In this document: positions 4,656 through 6,857 of the stretch, piece by piece
How the letters are laid out: every line of letters starts with the position of its first letter
How positions within the stretch are numbered: the first letter of the stretch is position 1
Source: Labilibaculum sp.
Lineage (GTDB): Bacteria > Bacteroidota > Bacteroidia > Bacteroidales > Marinifilaceae
Direction of reading: 5' to 3'
Assembly: GCA_016743925.1 (NCBI GenBank)
Contig: JADGFH010000308.1
Span: 1-6,857, forward strand
Length of the DNA stretch: 6,857 nucleotides
Position numbers and translations under genes: made by a program
Notes under the pieces: generated by a model
What the model was told of the DNA's origin: nothing
Seen by the model: only the letters and a program-made list of their open reading frames with translations
The model's database searches: none

Positions 4656-5426
4656 TCAGTTAGTTAATGGTGTAATTGATATTGATTTTTTATTGGAAAG
4701 GTAGATTTTATTGTCATAAATTACTGCATTTTGAATCTCTTGCTTATCAAATTGATAAATTAAAGTGTCTTCTTTTTGAAAAGTATTAATGGAGTAGATA
4801 CCAGATTGTTTAGTGTAAATAATAGAATTCTTGTTAAGCTGAAAGTTCTGAATTTCTGGAATGGATATTTTTTTTTTGAATTGTCCGTTTTGGTCCAATA
4901 TTAATATTCCTTTTTCAGGATAAAGAAGGTATAAATCATTTGTGTAAACATGCATGGATGAAGGAATTTCATCTTCCCAGAAATCAGATAGTAAAATACT
5001 TTTATTGATTGTTTTACCAAATTCAGAAATATGTGCTGCTTGATTATCTATCGAGTTATATGTCCAAAATCCACCATGAGGAGAAGAGCACAGTAACTCA
5101 GTTTCATTTTCAGAATATTCATATAAATCGACTTCAGTACCAATTTCGGCTAAATTACGATCGAGAAATAGTACTTGGTTGAATTCTTTGTAAAACACCA
5201 GTAGACGAAGAGGATTGGAGGCATCAATTGTAGAGATTTCTCCTAACATTGAATTTGAAAAAGAGGCGGTTTTATCACCTTTAGAATTGAATTTCAAAAT
5301 TTCATTATTTCCAACTGAGATGATATTGCCCAAATTATCTATCACAAAAAAATCATGAGAATGATTTAAAACTGGATATTGTTGAACAGGAAGAATATAA
5401 ATCAACCAAATAAGAAATTGTAACAT
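4656..5426 (-). CDS. Exported protein of unknown function, possible beta-propeller
   Basis: 256 residues; I do not recognise a named family. It begins with a hydrophobic stretch (LQFLIWLIYILPV, residues 2-14) like a signal peptide or membrane anchor, but with no Lys/Arg before it and no lipobox cysteine. The rest is beta-rich with repeated short motifs of the type found in NHL/six-bladed propellers: FFVIDNLGNIISVG, LKFNSKGDK, VLFLDRNLAEIG, LILDQNGQFKKKIS, IYSINTFQKED, IYLSNKKSISI. These suggest four to six blades. A periplasmic or envelope role is inferred. Its ATG is only 6 nt after the stop of the GH3-family gene and in the same frame, so the two are co-transcribed and probably translationally coupled. 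The TAA of that gene blocks any earlier start in frame. Ends with TGA. Confidence 0.75.
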   Translation of the reverse strand: MLQFLIWLIYILPVQQYPVLNHSHDFFVIDNLGNIISVGNNEILKFNSKGDKTASFSNSMLGEISTIDASNPLRLLVFYKEFNQVLFLDRNLAEIGTEVDLYEYSENETELLCSSPHGGFWTYNSIDNQAAHISEFGKTINKSILLSDFWEDEIPSSMHVYTNDLYLLYPEKGILILDQNGQFKKKISIPEIQNFQLNKNSIIYTKQSGIYSINTFQKEDTLIYQFDKQEIQNAVIYDNKIYLSNKKSISITPLTN

Positions 5427-5432
5427 AGTTGT

Positions 5433-6857
5433 TTACTTGTTTTTTTCGAGTAGCTCATCTATTAAGCTTCTGTTATTCGAAAGTCTCGGAACTTTATTCT
5501 GACCGCCTAATTTACCCTTTTCTTTTAACCATTGATAAAATAAACCAGTTTTAGCAATCGTAATTTGAGGTTTTACGAGTGTAATACTCTTGTATCTTTT
5601 GGCTTCGTAATCTGAATTTACACTCATTAACGCATTGTCAAGAACAAAAGTAAATTCATCAATATTGTTAGGTGCTTTTTCAAATTCGATTAACCATTGG
5701 TGAGTTCCTTTTTGGTTCGATGCCATAAAAACAGGAGCGGCGGTGTATTCTTTAACAATCGAATTTGTTTTTATGCATGCTGTTTGAACTGCTTTCTCAG
5801 CATTGTCGATGATAATTTCTTCTCCAAAGGCATTCATGAACAATTTGGTTCTTCCAGAAATTTTAAATTTGAAAGGTTCTTTTGAAGTAAAGAAAATCGT
5901 ATCCCCAATTTGATAACGCCACAAACCTCCATTTGTAGTGATAACTATTGCATAGTTTTGATACAATTCAACATCTTCTAGGCTTATGACTTTAGGATGG
6001 TCATCATCAATATATTCTAATGGTATAAATTCGTAGTAAATACCATAATCCAACATCAAAAGCATTGAATCATCAAAAGGATTGTCTTGTATTCCAAAAA
6101 ATCCCTCTGATGCATTATATGTTTCCAGATAATTCATATTTTCAGACGGGAGTATGTTTTTGTATTGTTCTCGATATGGAGTAAAACTAACACCTCCGTG
6201 AACAAAAAGTTCTAAGTTTGGCCAAATTTCATGAATATTTCTTTTTCCTGAAACTTGCAGAATATGCTTTAATAAAACCAAAAACCAAGAAGGAACTCCA
6301 GAGAGACTTGTTACATTCTCGTTGAGTGTAGCCTCCGTCATCTTGTTCAACTTCTCTTCCCACTCATCCATTAATACAATAGAAGTGTCTGGTGTGCGAA
6401 TAAAATCAGCCCAAAAGGGTAAATTCTGAATTATAATTGCTGACAAATCACCATAGTAAGAATCGTTGTTGATATTATTGATTTGGTGGCTGCCACCTAA
6501 AGTCAAACCTTTCCCTTTTAATATTCCTGTATCTGGGAAAAGAGAAGTGTAGATGGCAAGAATATCTTTGCCTCCTCTAAAATGACAATCTTCGAGAGCT
6601 TCTTTGCTAACGGGTATAAATTTACTTTTTGAATTTGTTGTTCCAGATGATTTTGCAAACCATTTAATCTCCGATGGCCAAAATATATTCTGTTCTCCTT
6701 TTCGTAGACGATCAATATAGGCTTCAACACTCTCGTATGTTGTTATGGGCAGCCGTTCTTGGAATTCAGAAATGGAATGAATGTTCTTGAAGTCATGCAT
6801 TTTACCCCATTCCGTATTCGATGCTTGATCGATTAATTGGGTTAGGGTTTCCATTTG
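5433..6857 (-). CDS. GH3-family acyl-adenylating enzyme (N-terminus beyond window)
   Basis: A member of the GH3 auxin-responsive-promoter family (ANL-like adenylate-forming enzymes). Plant members activate a carboxylate such as jasmonate or indoleacetate with ATP and join it to an amino acid; the bacterial substrate is unknown. Counting from the Met at 6854, the ATP-binding motif is SSGTT (69-73), the second motif is YNASEG (246-251), the third is YQIGD (314-318), and the C-terminal domain ends with GGQNKVPRLSNNR (450-462), where K454 is a candidate catalytic lysine. The visible 473 residues lack the roughly 30-35 N-terminal residues usual in this family. The conserved NTEWGK block is already at 13-18 and the frame stays open to the edge, so the Met at 6854 is probably internal and the gene is cut. 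It is followed after 6 nt by the unknown exported protein, making an operon. Confidence 0.88.
   Translation of the reverse strand, partial: QMETLTQLIDQASNTEWGKMHDFKNIHSISEFQERLPITTYESVEAYIDRLRKGEQNIFWPSEIKWFAKSSGTTNSKSKFIPVSKEALEDCHFRGGKDILAIYTSLFPDTGILKGKGLTLGGSHQINNINNDSYYGDLSAIIIQNLPFWADFIRTPDTSIVLMDEWEEKLNKMTEATLNENVTSLSGVPSWFLVLLKHILQVSGKRNIHEIWPNLELFVHGGVSFTPYREQYKNILPSENMNYLETYNASEGFFGIQDNPFDDSMLLMLDYGIYYEFIPLEYIDDDHPKVISLEDVELYQNYAIVITTNGGLWRYQIGDTIFFTSKEPFKFKISGRTKLFMNAFGEEIIIDNAEKAVQTACIKTNSIVKEYTAAPVFMASNQKGTHQWLIEFEKAPNNIDEFTFVLDNALMSVNSDYEAKRYKSITLVKPQITIAKTGLFYQWLKEKGKLGGQNKVPRLSNNRSLIDELLEKNK

Noticed and set aside
5697..5885. Plus-strand ORF of 62 codons
   Set aside because: It is antisense inside the GH3-family gene, whose motifs are unmistakable; the composition is that of a shadow frame.
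6518..6730. Second minus-strand ORF of 70 codons
   Set aside because: It is an alternative frame inside the GH3-family gene and carries no domain signature.
6852..6854. Met at 6854 as the true start of the GH3-family gene
   Set aside because: The family normally has about 30-35 more N-terminal residues before the NTEWGK block, and the frame is open to the window edge.

Overview
The window looks like chromosomal DNA from an AT-rich member of the Bacteroidota, probably a marine Bacteroidia lineage. The evidence is that the starts lack Shine-Dalgarno sites, that promoters fit the Bacteroidota pattern TTG-N19/20-TAnnTTTG, that tRNAs lack an encoded CCA, and that the gene families fit: a GH3-type adenylating enzyme, small outer-membrane barrels, paired deoxynucleoside kinases and GIY-YIG micro-ORFs beside tRNAs. 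The genus is my inference only.

Positions 1-953 (all minus strand) hold a tRNA-Asn(GTT) neighbourhood. Three intact, nearly identical tRNA-Asn genes sit in 119/121-bp tandem units and are read leftward from a good promoter at 1017-1047. Downstream of them lie two copies of a composite unit. Each copy has a small GIY-YIG nuclease ORF, a leader with a terminator-like hairpin, and the 3' part of tRNA-Asn. The right copy (255-557) is an open frame whose stop codon lies inside the anticodon loop of a broken tRNA-Asn. There a 16-nt perfect hairpin replaces the variable region. The left copy (1-125) runs off the window and has lost its start codon. This is the most unusual part of the window and looks like a tRNA-Asn-associated, homing-like selfish element that has expanded in tandem and is decaying.

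Positions 954-1338 are non-coding: the tRNA promoter, phased A-tracts and the 5' region of the next gene. Positions 1339-3275 (plus strand) hold kbl (2-amino-3-ketobutyrate CoA ligase, threonine/glycine metabolism) with a strong terminator, then a small outer-membrane beta-barrel protein.

Positions 3272-6857 (minus strand) hold, in transcription order, a GH3-family adenylating enzyme whose N-terminus is beyond the window, a tightly coupled exported protein of unknown function that may be a beta-propeller, and two tandem paralogous deoxynucleoside kinases. The kinases probably salvage purine deoxynucleosides, possibly as a heteromeric pair. The second kinase converges on the barrel gene so closely that their stop codons overlap. 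Apart from the tRNA/GIY-YIG region, this is ordinary housekeeping and envelope gene content.
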